A stretch of DNA of 64,000 nucleotides from Acidobacteria bacterium Ga0077534 (GCA_001464455.1 LNEI01000004.1:124001-188000); one strand, 5' to 3'; counted from the stretch's first letter, positions 1 to 9,000 are shown. The notes: generated by a model not told the origin, from the letters alone. Program-made: numbers and translations.

Positions 1-105
1 TTGCTGAACAAATAAGATCACGGTCAGAAGGATCCACGAAAACAGGAAATAGGGGACCACCGACGTGATAAGGTACCGTGAAATTAACCAGCCAACCCGT
101 TTCAT
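1..105 (-). CDS. LptF/LptG-type permease, N-terminal fragment
   Basis: Only the first 35 codons are inside the window; the gene runs off the left edge. The peptide starts MKRVGWLISRYL and continues into one long hydrophobic helix (about residues 15-33). A short basic N-terminus with a R-Y-L-I motif before the first helix is typical of the YjgP/YjgQ (LptF/LptG) permeases, which pull lipopolysaccharide from the inner membrane with LptB. The ATG lies 6 bp after the recO stop on the same strand, so the two are probably cotranscribed. The family call rests on a short stretch and other polytopic membrane proteins are possible. Confidence 0.6.
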   Translation of the reverse strand, partial: MKRVGWLISRYLITSVVPYFLFSWILLTVILFVQQ

Positions 106-111
106 CTAAGC

Positions 112-864
112 TTAAATGCTGATCGCCAGCGACTTTTCGCCAGCTACTTCCCTGCCGATCGATATCGCTATCAGCCGCTTCATCGTTTCAGAAAGAAATC
201 GAAGACTTTCCTTGCGATCAACGGTAAGTTTAGCGAATTCGGCCGGTCCAAATTTGCGAGCATCTACCGCTGTAGCTCGGCACTCGGCCGTGATAACCGT
301 CGCCATCGCCGACCGGCGACAATCGATACACTTTAGATGCATATCCGGCTGTACTACGGCTGTCTCGTGGATCTCAAACACGCGACTGCAACCGTCACAT
401 CTGCTCCAATCCGGCAAAAATCCCGAGAGCCGTAGCAGCCATATTTCGAAATAGACGCCGGTCGCAAGCAGAGCGTCAGCGTCGTCGCATCCTACATCAA
501 TACAGGCCTTTACCATCCGATAGAGCGTCTCGTTAGGATCGTGCGGCGGCGAAAACGTTATGAGCAGATCGGCCAAATATGAAAATTTTTGAAGAAAATC
601 GGGATTACTTGCGGCCTCGAAACTAGACCTGATAAGGTCGACCTTCTGGATCGAAACCAGCTCGGACGATTCCTTCTCAAAATACTCGACCCGCACGGTC
701 GAGAACGGCTCGAGACCGCTTCCGAACTTGCTCTTAAGCCGTTTCGCCCCCTTCGCGACACCACGAACTACGCCGTGATCCCGAGTCAGCAAGACAACGA
801 TCTTGTCGGCTTCGGCAAGGTTATAGGTTTTGATGACGAGGCTCTCGGTTTCAACGAGCGGCAT
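112..864 (-). CDS. recO: DNA repair protein RecO
   Basis: A 250-residue protein of normal RecO length. RecO acts in the RecFOR pathway, loading RecA on SSB-coated single strands and annealing complementary strands. The N-terminal OB-fold region (about 1-80) begins with the family pattern of a short strand leading to ETESLVIKTYNLAEADKIV, followed by a central helical domain. A zinc-binding set is visible as CDGC (near residue 155) and CIDC (near 180), spaced as in zinc-containing RecO proteins. It sits in a minus-strand row after two small membrane-protein genes and directly before the permease gene. Identification is strong from the full-length pattern. Confidence 0.93.
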   Translation of the reverse strand: MPLVETESLVIKTYNLAEADKIVVLLTRDHGVVRGVAKGAKRLKSKFGSGLEPFSTVRVEYFEKESSELVSIQKVDLIRSSFEAASNPDFLQKFSYLADLLITFSPPHDPNETLYRMVKACIDVGCDDADALLATGVYFEIWLLRLSGFLPDWSRCDGCSRVFEIHETAVVQPDMHLKCIDCRRSAMATVITAECRATAVDARKFGPAEFAKLTVDRKESLRFLSETMKRLIAISIGREVAGEKSLAISI

Positions 865-889
865 TTAATGCGGTTCCCTTGCGGTGCGT

Positions 890-1060
890 TTACCACGGTA
901 TAAAATAAAGGATCCAGGCAAGCACTAAGCTGACGATGACAAACTGGGCAAAAGATTTCACTCCGTAAATAATTCGTTCTTTCGTGGTGCCGTTCGCAAA
1001 AACTCCAAACGCCACCGAAACAAAGAGTGCAAAACCAATAAGATAGAGGAAATGGATCAT
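890..1060 (-). CDS. small two-helix membrane protein, unknown
   Basis: A 56-residue open frame starting MIHFLYLIGFAL and ending WILYFIPW. It has two hydrophobic helices (about 3-20 and 36-53) separated by a short charged loop (NGTTKERIIYG). Its ATG overlaps the stop of the upstream gene in an ATGA arrangement at 1057-1060, which argues for translational coupling and that it is real. It ends 25 bp before recO begins. I do not recognise a named family. The frame shift relative to a longer antisense-like frame here was settled by the overlap and the membrane pattern. Confidence 0.6.
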   Translation of the reverse strand: MIHFLYLIGFALFVSVAFGVFANGTTKERIIYGVKSFAQFVIVSLVLAWILYFIPW

Positions 1061-1437
1061 TTCTTCCTCCCGAGCGAAATATCGACCGCATCCATGGCGG
1101 CAAGGTAGTTCAAGAGCCCAGCCACCTCAAGAAATCGGCCCCCATATTCAAACGTTGCTGCCGCAGCGACCTGCGGCGACGGAGTTCCGGCCATAATAAA
1201 GCTGACGAGGGCACCCAAGCCGTTTCCAAGCTTGGCTATGATATTGAGGAGGTAGAGCAACGAGCCATCCTTGAACTCAAAACCCGGATAATGAGCCCCG
1301 CCGCTCGCAATAGCGATAGCAAACATTATCCAAACAACGGCCGCGATCACCGCACCACGGATGGGCCGTTTCTGCAAAATGTGCCCGGCTCCCGGAACAA
1401 ACCAGGAAATGAGGCCAACTATGAAAGGATTATCCAT
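1057..1437 (-). CDS. small membrane protein, DUF6677-like (tentative)
   Basis: A 126-residue protein from ATG 1437. It opens MDNPFIVGLISWFVPGAGHILQKR, the pattern of a short membrane protein with a P-G-x-G-H turn seen in the acidobacterial DUF6677 family and in TM2-like proteins. Hydrophobic segments lie near residues 5-20, 28-48 and 70-90, with a Gly/Ala-rich middle. A TTG five codons upstream (1452) is an alternative start; neither start has a clear Shine-Dalgarno. The stop overlaps the next small membrane gene by 4 bp, so the two likely work together. Function unknown. Confidence 0.65.
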   Translation of the reverse strand: MDNPFIVGLISWFVPGAGHILQKRPIRGAVIAAVVWIMFAIAIASGGAHYPGFEFKDGSLLYLLNIIAKLGNGLGALVSFIMAGTPSPQVAAAATFEYGGRFLEVAGLLNYLAAMDAVDISLGRKK

Positions 1438-1576
1438 CGAGTAATTGTCCAAGACTGGACGTTAAAGTATTACTTTATATCAATGTAGTTAAACTACTTC
1501 CTACGCACGCTTAGCGTGAAATGCGTGCCAACCAATTGAAAGTTACGATCTGATACGCAGCGACCGTCAATTTAGT

Positions 1577-2308
1577 TCACTGCCCGCAACACCGCTCAAC
1601 AAAACTTCGAAATATCGCCTGAGACAGGTTGTCGCGACCAAAGGTGAGCTCCGGATGCCACTGGACACCGAGAACATATCGGTCAGGACGCGTGTCTTCG
1701 ACACATTCTATGACGCCGTCTGAAGTCCAAGCGGTCGCCTTTAAATTCTCACCTACCCGGTTTAGGGCCTGATGGTGCGAGCTATTCACCCGCACAGTCA
1801 TCGCGTTCCCTACCGATAACGCTAATCCAGCGAGAAGACTTTCTTGATCTATCTCGATCGAATGCGAATTCCGATCGTAGGGCATTCCCTGATCATGTTT
1901 CACAGCATTATCGGTCTGCGAGCCGATATCCTGTATCAAGCTGCCACCCCGCGAAACATTGAGGATCTGCATTCCAAAGCAAATCCCCAACAGTGGCAAC
2001 CCGCGCTTTTCAACCTCTTCCAAGACTAAACTATCCGTTTGATCTTTAACAGGTATCACCGTGCCCAGTTTCGGATGCGGTTCCTGACCGTAATACGCAG
2101 GATCCGTGTCCGTGTTGCTTCCGGGCAGCAAAACCCCGTCAAGACCTGCTACAGCTTCGGCAATGTACGCCGCCTTCGGGATCAACCCGATGTGAACCGG
2201 AACACCGCCGCAGGCTTCTACCGCTTCGCAATAATCGCGACCGAGGTAGAAACGGTTGGTGCCGATTTCCAGCCGCATGGTGATGCCGATCCTCGGCCGC
2301 CGTTCCAT
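1577..2308 (-). CDS. gamma-glutamyl-gamma-aminobutyrate hydrolase family protein (peptidase C26)
   Basis: A 243-residue class I glutamine-amidotransferase-like hydrolase. The family (PuuD-type) cleaves gamma-glutamyl amides such as gamma-Glu-GABA in putrescine breakdown. The triad is visible: Cys110 in the nucleophile elbow GICFGMQ, His218 and Glu220 in QWHPE. The N-terminus RRPRIGITMR and LPGSNTD fit the C26 family. It is cytoplasmic with no signal peptide. It is divergent from hslV with a 79-bp gap that must hold both promoters. No other putrescine genes are near, so the true substrate is open; some relatives in peptidoglycan or folate turnover look similar. Confidence 0.9.
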   Translation of the reverse strand: MERRPRIGITMRLEIGTNRFYLGRDYCEAVEACGGVPVHIGLIPKAAYIAEAVAGLDGVLLPGSNTDTDPAYYGQEPHPKLGTVIPVKDQTDSLVLEEVEKRGLPLLGICFGMQILNVSRGGSLIQDIGSQTDNAVKHDQGMPYDRNSHSIEIDQESLLAGLALSVGNAMTVRVNSSHHQALNRVGENLKATAWTSDGVIECVEDTRPDRYVLGVQWHPELTFGRDNLSQAIFRSFVERCCGQ

Positions 2309-2387
2309 AAACCCTTTTATGTTCAGATATATGGGCGGTTTATGTCAATTTGAGCATTTGAAATTAAACCCTTATGATTGAGTTTTT

Positions 2388-2939
2388 ATGGCGAATAACG
2401 AGTTAAGCCCAAAGATCAGGTCAACCACCGTGCTTCTGGTGCGCCGCGATGGACAAACGGCGATGGCAGGCGACGGACAGGTAACGCTGGGCGACACGGT
2501 AATAAAAGGCTCTGCCAGAAAGGTGCGTCGTCTCTCGAACGGCAATATCATAGCCGGTTTTGCGGGCTCGACAGCCGATGCTTTCTCACTTTTAGGACGT
2601 TTCGAAACAAAGCTCGAACAGTTCCAAGGCCAGCTCGAACGCGCCGCGATCGAGCTTAGTAAGGATTGGCGAACCGATAAATACTTACGAAACCTTGAAG
2701 CTCTCCTTATCGTCGCCGACAAGAATGATGCATTTCTGATCTCAGGCAAGGGCGATGTCATTTCGTCGGATGACGGGCTGCTTTCGGTTGGTTCTGGCAG
2801 TATGTACGCCCTCGCCGCCGCTCGCGGCCTTTTGCGGCACACAGATCTAACGGCAAGCGAGATCGCCAGCGAATCACTCAAGATCGCCGGAGAGATCTGT
2901 ATTTACACGAATTCCGACATCGTGATAGAGGAATTGTAG
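2388..2939 (+). CDS. hslV: ATP-dependent protease subunit HslV
   Basis: The 183-residue proteolytic subunit of the HslUV (ClpYQ) protease, an N-terminal threonine peptidase forming dodecamers capped by HslU. The mature active-site Thr is expected at Thr13 in [11 protein letters not shown], so this protein carries a 12-residue propeptide ([12 protein letters not shown]) that must be removed; E. coli HslV loses only Met. Family landmarks follow: [42 protein letters not shown] and CIYTN near the end. No strong ribosome-binding site precedes the ATG. hslU normally follows directly; here about 1 kb intervenes. Confidence 0.96.
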   Translation: MANNELSPKIRSTTVLLVRRDGQTAMAGDGQVTLGDTVIKGSARKVRRLSNGNIIAGFAGSTADAFSLLGRFETKLEQFQGQLERAAIELSKDWRTDKYLRNLEALLIVADKNDAFLISGKGDVISSDDGLLSVGSGSMYALAAARGLLRHTDLTASEIASESLKIAGEICIYTNSDIVIEEL

Positions 2940-2945
2940 TTGCAA

Positions 2946-3212
2946 ATGGCCATCTACCTGTGTAGTTTGGCGCCTCTCAAAAAGAAACGCGGAAGCAAGT
3001 CACAAACGACTCACTTCCGCGATTTTGTTCCTGCTATTTACGTCGACTATTCTAAGCTCGAAAGAGAGGTCAAGAACTGGGTTCGCGCAGATGATAAGGG
3101 AAAAGAAAAGATTCAGACTCGAATGTTTAATATTATTCATGGCCCCGCAGCCGCCGAAGGCAGGGGACGGCCGAAGAAACGAACGAAAACTGAAGTCAGG
3201 ATAATGGACTAG
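2946..3212 (+). CDS. hypothetical protein in the hslV-hslU gap
   Basis: An 88-residue open frame whose first five residues, MAIYL, are the same as the start of HslU about 1 kb downstream; the two 15-nt starts differ only at three wobble positions. The rest is unrelated to HslU: a basic stretch KKKRGSK, then VDYSKLEREVKNW, and a C-terminus RGRPKKRTK resembling an AT-hook-like basic tail. It begins 6 bp after the hslV stop. I recognise no family. It may be a small real gene fused to a copied hslU start, or an accidental frame in inserted DNA. Confidence 0.4.
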   Translation: MAIYLCSLAPLKKKRGSKSQTTHFRDFVPAIYVDYSKLEREVKNWVRADDKGKEKIQTRMFNIIHGPAAAEGRGRPKKRTKTEVRIMD

Positions 3213-3218
3213 GAGTAA

Positions 3219-3632
3219 ATGCAACGAGTATCTATGAGATATCTACTAACTATGAGATATCTCCTAACAATAGCCTTTGTTCTAATTTACTCCCTAGGCT
3301 ACGTTTATTTGGCCCTCGAAAATGCCGGAAGCGGTCACGGAACCTTTATTTTTTTTGCACCGTTAATTACGTGGCCTTTTGTTCTTGTAGGCTTATTCTT
3401 AGGTCTTGTCCGGTGGGCCTGGAGAAGATTCTTATTCGTTGTTATGCTCGGATTCCACTACTTAGTTTTGCTTGTACTATGTGGTCAAACCGCACTGTCC
3501 CCGGATCCCGGCACTCTAATGGCGTTAGAGAACCATCCTTATTATTTCTTTGCGGCGATACTCTGGTATCTTATCGGACAGTTCATTATCTGGGCTATCG
3601 TTCTCAAAAGGTGGAAGGGTCTAATTGCATGA
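3219..3632 (+). CDS. four-helix membrane protein, unknown
   Basis: A 137-residue protein with four hydrophobic segments (about 12-30, 42-62, 68-90 and 108-130), Trp/Phe-rich, ending in KRWKG. AGGAG at 3211-3215 sits only 3 bp before the ATG; in-frame ATGs at 3234 and 3252 are alternatives. The start region holds a tandem 18-bp duplication (3234-3251 and 3252-3269) giving MRYLLT twice. AT content is higher than in hslV and hslU, consistent with acquired DNA. It lies inside the insert between hslV and hslU. No family recognised. Confidence 0.5.
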   Translation: MQRVSMRYLLTMRYLLTIAFVLIYSLGYVYLALENAGSGHGTFIFFAPLITWPFVLVGLFLGLVRWAWRRFLFVVMLGFHYLVLLVLCGQTALSPDPGTLMALENHPYYFFAAILWYLIGQFIIWAIVLKRWKGLIA

Positions 3633-3735
3633 CTGATGCTATGAAGTTGCTATTCCAACCCCTAGGAATGGGGTCGAGCCTGCGTTATTGCATTCTTTCT
3701 TGATAAACCGGTTGTATGTTTAAAATTCCGACTTG

Positions 3736-3978
3736 ATGGCGAGGAAGGCGCGGGTCGAGATCGAGGGTGGGTTGTACCATGTTATTACGCGTGGCAATGA
3801 CCGTCAGACTATTTTTCATTCTCAAGAGGATCATGCAAAGTTTCTGTCGCTTCTGGCCGGGTTGAAGGAGCGGCTACCGTTCTATTTGTATGCCTTTTGC
3901 CTGATGTCGAACCACGTTCATCTGCTGATAGGGCGTGACATTGGCGTTCTCCTGCCGGTTTCGTTTACCATTACCTAA
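3736..3978 (+). pseudogene. REP-associated tyrosine transposase (RAYT, IS200-like Y1 family), truncated
   Basis: About 80 residues of a Y1 transposase N-terminus: MARKARVEIEGGLYHVITRGNDRQ, then FCLMSNHVHLLI, which contains the HUH-type metal site (H-V-H). Intact RAYT proteins are roughly 200 residues or more and carry the catalytic Tyr downstream; here the frame leaves homology after the HVH motif and stops at 3976-3978, overlapping the hslU ATG (TAATG). The catalytic Tyr half is missing, so it cannot be active. Full-length relatives mobilise or maintain REP palindromes, and this window is full of REP-like hairpins. Confidence 0.85.
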
Positions 3979-5375
3979 TGGCGATTTATCTGGGCGGCGA
4001 AACTCCGCCTGCAAAAGCGAATCTTGACGACCTCACGCCGCGCCAGATAGTTGCGGAGTTGGATAAGTATGTCGTCGGGCAGAACGCAGCGAAAAAAGCG
4101 GTCGCGGTGGCCCTCCGCAATCGGATCAGGCGGCAAAAGCTGCCCGCGGAGATCGCCGAGGATGTTTTGCCGAAGAATATTCTGATGATCGGTACGACCG
4201 GTGTCGGTAAAACCGAGATAGCCCGCCGGCTCGCCCGGTTGGCGAATTCCCCGTTTATCAAGATCGAAGCCTCGAAGTTTACCGAAGTCGGCTATGTCGG
4301 CCGCGATGTTGAGAGCATGATCCGCGAACTGACCGATGTCGGCGTGGATATGGTGAAACAAGCGGCATTTGAAGACGTTCGCCCGCGGGCCGAGCAAAAT
4401 GTCGAGGAAAAGCTTCTCGACATCCTTCTGCCGCCGCCTTCGAACTACGGTTTCTCGCCAGATGACGAAGGAAGCGAAGAAAAGACCCGCTCCCATGAAC
4501 GAACCCGTGAAAAGCTTCGTGATCAGCTGAAACGTGGTGAGTTGGACGACCGGCTCGTAGATGTGGAAACACAGGATCGTTCGACCGCAACCATCGATTT
4601 TATAAGCGGCCAGGGCATGGAGGAAATGGGCGTAAACCTTCGCGATATGATGGGGAATATGTTCCCGTCCAAGACTGTCTCGCGAAAACTCACGATTGCA
4701 GAAGCCCGTAAATCCCTGCTTCGCGACGAACAGGAAGGCCTGATCGACATGGAGCAGATAACCCGCCGGGCGATAGAAAAGACTGAGAATTCAGGCATAA
4801 TCTTCCTCGATGAGATCGACAAGGTTGCCGGCCGAGAAGGAGCGTCGGGACCGGACGTTTCTCGCGAAGGCGTCCAGCGTGACCTGCTTCCGATCGTAGA
4901 AGGAACTAACGTCAACACTAAATACGGGATGGTCAGCACCGACCACATCCTGTTCATCGCTGCCGGGGCTTTTCACGTGTCAAAGCCTTCGGATCTGATA
5001 CCCGAACTCCAGGGGCGGTTTCCGATCCGCGTCGAGCTTGAGGCACTTACCATCGACGATCTAAAACGAATTCTGGTACAGCCAAAAAATTCGTTAATTA
5101 AGCAATATCAGGCGCTTCTGGAGACCGAGGGGATCCATCTTACGTTTACTGAGGACGCAATCGATAAGCTTGCCGAAATGACCGAAGAGATCAACAAATC
5201 GACCGAGAATATTGGGGCCCGGCGACTTCACACCTTGGTTGAGAAGTTACTTGAAGAGATCAGCTTCCTTGGCAGCGAACTTGAACAAAAACATCAGAAG
5301 ATAGATGCAAACTATGTAGAAGAACGGCTTACAGTGCTGGTCGAGGATCGCAATCTTCGTCAATATATACTTTAA
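3978..5375 (+). CDS. hslU: ATP-dependent protease ATPase subunit HslU
   Basis: The 465-residue AAA+ unfoldase of HslUV. Walker A is GTTGVGKT (residues 72-79); the usual Pro of GPTGVGKT is replaced by Thr. The pore-loop region GYVGRDVES follows, then the family-specific I domain (about 110-240) and Walker B GIIFLDEIDK (273-282). LQGRFPIRVEL carries sensor/arginine-finger residues and the C-terminus ends RQYIL, the tail that docks into HslV. The start MAIYL is chosen from the ATG overlapping the truncated transposase stop. Although separated from hslV, the gene looks intact and functional. Confidence 0.96.
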   Translation: MAIYLGGETPPAKANLDDLTPRQIVAELDKYVVGQNAAKKAVAVALRNRIRRQKLPAEIAEDVLPKNILMIGTTGVGKTEIARRLARLANSPFIKIEASKFTEVGYVGRDVESMIRELTDVGVDMVKQAAFEDVRPRAEQNVEEKLLDILLPPPSNYGFSPDDEGSEEKTRSHERTREKLRDQLKRGELDDRLVDVETQDRSTATIDFISGQGMEEMGVNLRDMMGNMFPSKTVSRKLTIAEARKSLLRDEQEGLIDMEQITRRAIEKTENSGIIFLDEIDKVAGREGASGPDVSREGVQRDLLPIVEGTNVNTKYGMVSTDHILFIAAGAFHVSKPSDLIPELQGRFPIRVELEALTIDDLKRILVQPKNSLIKQYQALLETEGIHLTFTEDAIDKLAEMTEEINKSTENIGARRLHTLVEKLLEEISFLGSELEQKHQKIDANYVEERLTVLVEDRNLRQYIL

Positions 5376-5377
5376 GT

Positions 5378-6490
5378 GTGACATATCAAGTTTTGAGCGG
5401 ATCATTTAGCCATTACCTAACCTATCTTATTAGCGTTGCTCTTCTGCTATCGCTCTCTTTTGGTTCCGCTGCGTGTGGAAAGCGCGGAGCTCCTGTGCCC
5501 CCTAGAGAAAGGGTCACCCAGATCGTGGAGATCGACGGTTTTCAGCGCGGAAATCAAGTGATCCTGTCATGGCAAATGCCTGCCAGAAACGCATCTAAAG
5601 GGAGCACGCTGAACATAAGTAGAGCAGATATTTACCGTCTCGCGGAACCCGCAACTGGCCCTCTTGAAATGTCAGAGGAGGAATTCGCCAACCGCAGTAC
5701 ATTGATCGCTGCGATGCCGATCACGGACGCTGATTTTGCTTTGAAGACCATTACTTACAAAGATCAGCTACAGTTTGCCGGACAGGCCGCTCGCCTAAGG
5801 TATGCCGTACGTTTCGTTAATGCTTCGGGCCAGAAAGCCGGGTTCTCGAATTCGCTTATAATCGAACCCACCTCAAAGATCGCAGCAAGCCCAACGGCAC
5901 TGTCGGCGGAAGCCACGCAGGAAGCAGTAAAGTTGACATGGGAGCCTCCGACAGCCAATGTCGATGGTTCCACGCCAGTAAGCATACTTGGGTATTACGT
6001 TTATCGGTCGAATTCCCAGACTGAGCCAGCGAAGCTGCTTAACAGATCTCCGATAACCGGGACTTCATTTGACGATGAATTCTTCGAGTTCGGCAAGGAA
6101 TATTTCTATTTTGTACGGGCAGTATCGATCGGAACGAAGGCCGAACCCGTCGAAAGTTCCGAATCGAACGTGGTCAAGTTTAGCCCTTTAGACAATTTCC
6201 CCCCTTCGGCTCCGACCGCTATAACGGTCGCCGCGTCACCGACGACGATCGCGATATTTTTTGCTGTAAATCCAGAGAAGGATATTGCAGGCTATAAGAT
6301 ATACCGCTCAACTGACAAAGATCTCGACAAACCAAAATGGCAGCTTCTCACGCCTGAACCATTGAAAACAAACACCTTCCAGGATACCCGGGTTGAGTCC
6401 GGAAAGACTTATTTCTACTACATCACTGCGATAGACATCAAAGGAAATGTCAGTATTGAGTCTGAAGTTGTTTCGGAGACGGTTCCCTGA
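5378..6490 (+). CDS. lipoprotein with fibronectin type III-like domains
   Basis: A 370-residue exported lipoprotein. A hydrophobic signal is followed by a lipobox ending at Cys33 (GSAACGKRGAPVPP). After it come two or three repeated beta-sandwich modules with fibronectin type III character: PTALSAEATQEAVKLTWEPP with GYYVYR (about 170-205), and PTAITVAASPTTIAIFF with GYKIYR (about 282-312), each ending in a YFYxxxAxD-type strand. Such domains mediate binding outside the cytoplasm. It starts with GTG 2 bp after the hslU stop, so it is probably cotranscribed. The ligand is unknown. Confidence 0.8.
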   Translation: MTYQVLSGSFSHYLTYLISVALLLSLSFGSAACGKRGAPVPPRERVTQIVEIDGFQRGNQVILSWQMPARNASKGSTLNISRADIYRLAEPATGPLEMSEEEFANRSTLIAAMPITDADFALKTITYKDQLQFAGQAARLRYAVRFVNASGQKAGFSNSLIIEPTSKIAASPTALSAEATQEAVKLTWEPPTANVDGSTPVSILGYYVYRSNSQTEPAKLLNRSPITGTSFDDEFFEFGKEYFYFVRAVSIGTKAEPVESSESNVVKFSPLDNFPPSAPTAITVAASPTTIAIFFAVNPEKDIAGYKIYRSTDKDLDKPKWQLLTPEPLKTNTFQDTRVESGKTYFYYITAIDIKGNVSIESEVVSETVP

Positions 6491-6615
6491 TCCTCTTTTT
6501 ATTCCTTCCCCGTAACAGCGAGTGTGCGATTAAGCACATACCGCAAAACCCCTTGTTCGCTAAGGTAGAGGCTTCGAATATTTGGGAACTCTGTCCGAAC
6601 AGAATAAGGGGATCA

Positions 6616-7539
6616 ATGAAAATGATGGTGCTGGCGGTATTGGTAATAGCTACCGCAAGTCTAGCTGTGTGTCCGCAACAGTTGAAGCCGCTGACGGCAG
6701 ATCCCGAAAAGGTCCTCTCGACGATCAGCGAAACGCAAGGGGAGCACGTAATGCCGCTTCCGGAGATTCCCGTTTTCAGAGCGAAGAATTACAACGTCAA
6801 CTTTAGCCTTCGATACGAAACATTGAAGCAAAGCTCCCCAAGGTTTGAACACCTCCCGAGCGCGGTCCCGAAAGAGCTTGAAGTCACAGATCCGCCGGCC
6901 GACAGATCATCGGACTCGCCAAACCCGGCCGCGAAGAGTTTCAACTGGAAAGAAGCCATGCAGCAATCTCTTGTCTTCTTGGCGATCCAGCATGGTTATG
7001 CAATCGGTGGACAATCAAAAACCAGAGAGTCTCTGAAAGGCCCATTTTTTCGTGACTACTTTAGATCAGTTAAGTCGCTCGGCGGTTGGGGCGATGGCGG
7101 TCGGTTTTTCACAAACTATATTGCACACCCGATGGAAGGCTCATTCCTCGGGTTTATCCAGGTACAGAATGACCCGGCGGGCAAGGGGTTGAAGATCAGC
7201 AACTTCACACCTTACTGGAAAAGCCGTGCAAAAGCTCTCGCCTGGTCTGCGGCATGGAGCACCCAATTTGAGATCGGTCCAATTAGTCAGGCTTCTATCG
7301 GAAATATTGGGCTCAAAGGCAAACAGACCTACGTAGACATCGTAGTCACGCCGACGATTGGGATACTAATGTTGGTGGCTGAGGACGCTCTCGATCAATA
7401 TCTCATTCGACGGCTGGAAAGCTGGACAAAGAACCGATACGTGCGGATATTTGGCAGGATGCTGCTCAACCCGACCCGGACGATGGCAAATGTAATCCGT
7501 TTCGAATTACCATGGCACCGCGACGCCGGGCTACGGTGA
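6616..7539 (+). CDS. secreted protein of unknown function
   Basis: A 307-residue protein from ATG 6616, chosen because AAGGGG lies just upstream; an earlier in-frame TTG at 6553 lacks such a site. The N-terminus is a signal peptide (MKMMVLAVLVIATASLAV). The mature part has a Pro-rich stretch, then an amphipathic helix region (NWKEAMQQSLVFLAIQHGYA), and a motif AHPMEGSFLGF that resembles the HPxxGS element of DUF3943-type envelope proteins; this link is tentative. The C-terminus NPTRTMANVIRFELPWHRD is distinctive. It follows the lipoprotein gene in the same direction with a 125-bp gap. Confidence 0.65.
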   Translation: MKMMVLAVLVIATASLAVCPQQLKPLTADPEKVLSTISETQGEHVMPLPEIPVFRAKNYNVNFSLRYETLKQSSPRFEHLPSAVPKELEVTDPPADRSSDSPNPAAKSFNWKEAMQQSLVFLAIQHGYAIGGQSKTRESLKGPFFRDYFRSVKSLGGWGDGGRFFTNYIAHPMEGSFLGFIQVQNDPAGKGLKISNFTPYWKSRAKALAWSAAWSTQFEIGPISQASIGNIGLKGKQTYVDIVVTPTIGILMLVAEDALDQYLIRRLESWTKNRYVRIFGRMLLNPTRTMANVIRFELPWHRDAGLR

Positions 7540-7651
7540 TCAGCTTTCATTAAGTCTTATGCTTTTCATCCGATGCTCGTGAAGACCGTGACAACCTGAT
7601 AAGATCTTTCTATATTTCTTCTGTCGAATCTTCGACAAAACGAGCCATCCT

Positions 7652-8281
7652 ATGAAGATCAAGATCGATAAAGATTTCGCACCATCAAAGATCGTGTGCG
7701 TTGGACGAAACTACGCCGATCATGCGGCAGAACTCGGAAACGAAGTTCCAAAAGATCCGCTGTTATTCCTCAAAGCTCCGTCGGCTATCATCTTTGACCA
7801 AGATGAGATCGTTAAACCATCACTTTCAGATCAGGTTGAACATGAAGGTGAGCTAGCAGTTGTTATCTCAAAGACCTGCAAGGATTTAGTGGACGATGCT
7901 AAGGTATCGGATTATATTCTCGGCTACACATGTCTGAACGATATCACCGCTCGTGATCTTCAACGCCGTGACGGCCAGTTCGCAAGAGCTAAATCTTTCG
8001 ACACCTTCTGCCCGATCGGCCCCTACATCGAGACAGAACTTGACACCGCCGACCTGAAGGTAACCGTTCGCGTCAATGGAGTCGAAAAGCAGTCAGGGCG
8101 AACATCGCAGATGGTTTTCCCGGTGGACTTTCTGGTACGATATATCTCAAACATGATGACCCTCAATCCCGGCGACATCATTGCAACCGGCACTCCGTCC
8201 GGAGTCTCGAAACTCAACTCAGGCGACGTCTGCGAAGTTGAGATCGAAGGCATAGGAATACTTACGAATCGCGTTAAATAA
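7652..8281 (+). CDS. fumarylacetoacetate hydrolase family protein
   Basis: A 209-residue single-domain FAH-fold enzyme. The family hydrolyses or decarboxylates 3-oxoacids or enol acids (acylpyruvases, oxaloacetate tautomerases, 2-hydroxyhepta-2,4-diene-1,7-dioate isomerases). Metal ligands are visible: Glu65 and Glu67 in HEGELAVVI and Asp97 in [21 protein letters not shown] and IATGTPSGV near the C-terminus complete the signature. It is the length of the short acylpyruvase-type members. It precedes the aldolase gene by 13 bp, so both are probably in one operon. The exact substrate cannot be read from the sequence. Confidence 0.92.
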   Translation: MKIKIDKDFAPSKIVCVGRNYADHAAELGNEVPKDPLLFLKAPSAIIFDQDEIVKPSLSDQVEHEGELAVVISKTCKDLVDDAKVSDYILGYTCLNDITARDLQRRDGQFARAKSFDTFCPIGPYIETELDTADLKVTVRVNGVEKQSGRTSQMVFPVDFLVRYISNMMTLNPGDIIATGTPSGVSKLNSGDVCEVEIEGIGILTNRVK

Positions 8282-8294
8282 CGCTCATAAAACA

Positions 8295-8945
8295 ATGAAA
8301 TTCTTTATAGATACAGCCAACTTGGACGAGATAAAAGAGGCGAACGAACTCGGCCTTATCGACGGCGTCACGACTAACCCATCACTCGTCGCCAAAGAAG
8401 GTGATGTTGACTTCAAAGAGCACATCGCCAAGATATGCTCGATCGTCAAAGGCGACGTTTCTGCCGAGGTTACATCGCTCGACACCGCCGGTATGCTCAG
8501 CGAAGGCCGTGAACTAGCCAAGATCGCCGATAACGTGGTCATTAAGGTACCTCTGACGCTCGACGGGCTTAAGGCTTGCCGCATATTCCGAGCTGAGGGG
8601 ACGAAGGTAAATGTGACCCTATGTTTCTCAGCGGCTCAGGCCCTTCTGGCAGCAAAAGCCGGAGCTTCCTACATATCCCCCTTCATCGGCCGCCTCGACG
8701 ACATCGCTCAGGACGGTATGCAGCTTATCCGCGACATCGTTCAGATCTATGACAATTACGCGTTCGAGACCGAGGTTCTTGCGGCGTCGATCCGGCATCC
8801 GGTGCATATTGTTGACTGTGCTCTTTCGGGAGCCGACGTGGCAACTATCCCTTTTAAGGTAATTCAACAGCTCGTAAAGCATCCGCTTACTGACAAGGGA
8901 CTTGAATCATTTCTGGCAGACTGGAAAAAGAGCGGACGGGGCTAA
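8295..8945 (+). CDS. transaldolase / fructose-6-phosphate aldolase family protein
   Basis: A 216-residue small (TalB/FSA-type) transaldolase. It makes or breaks C3 units by a Schiff base on Lys84 (VVIKVPLT). Other marks are [13 protein letters not shown] at the start, [27 protein letters not shown] and SPFIGRLDD. The short length fits the group that includes both fructose-6-phosphate aldolase and true transaldolases of many bacteria; the two activities are not told apart by eye. It ends the plus-strand run and is followed by a strong terminator. Confidence 0.92.
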   Translation: MKFFIDTANLDEIKEANELGLIDGVTTNPSLVAKEGDVDFKEHIAKICSIVKGDVSAEVTSLDTAGMLSEGRELAKIADNVVIKVPLTLDGLKACRIFRAEGTKVNVTLCFSAAQALLAAKAGASYISPFIGRLDDIAQDGMQLIRDIVQIYDNYAFETEVLAASIRHPVHIVDCALSGADVATIPFKVIQQLVKHPLTDKGLESFLADWKKSGRG

Positions 8946-8972
8946 AACACCACCTCATGTAAGTTCCAAAAA

Positions 8973-9000
8973 GCCGGACATCGATGTTCGGCCTTTTTTT
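8973..9000 (+). terminator. rho-independent terminator after the aldolase gene
   Basis: A near-perfect palindrome at 8973-8992 (GCCGGACATC/GATGTTCGGC, one G-T pair) followed by seven T residues at 8994-9000. It lies 27 bp after the aldolase stop and before a convergent gene. Confidence 0.9.
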
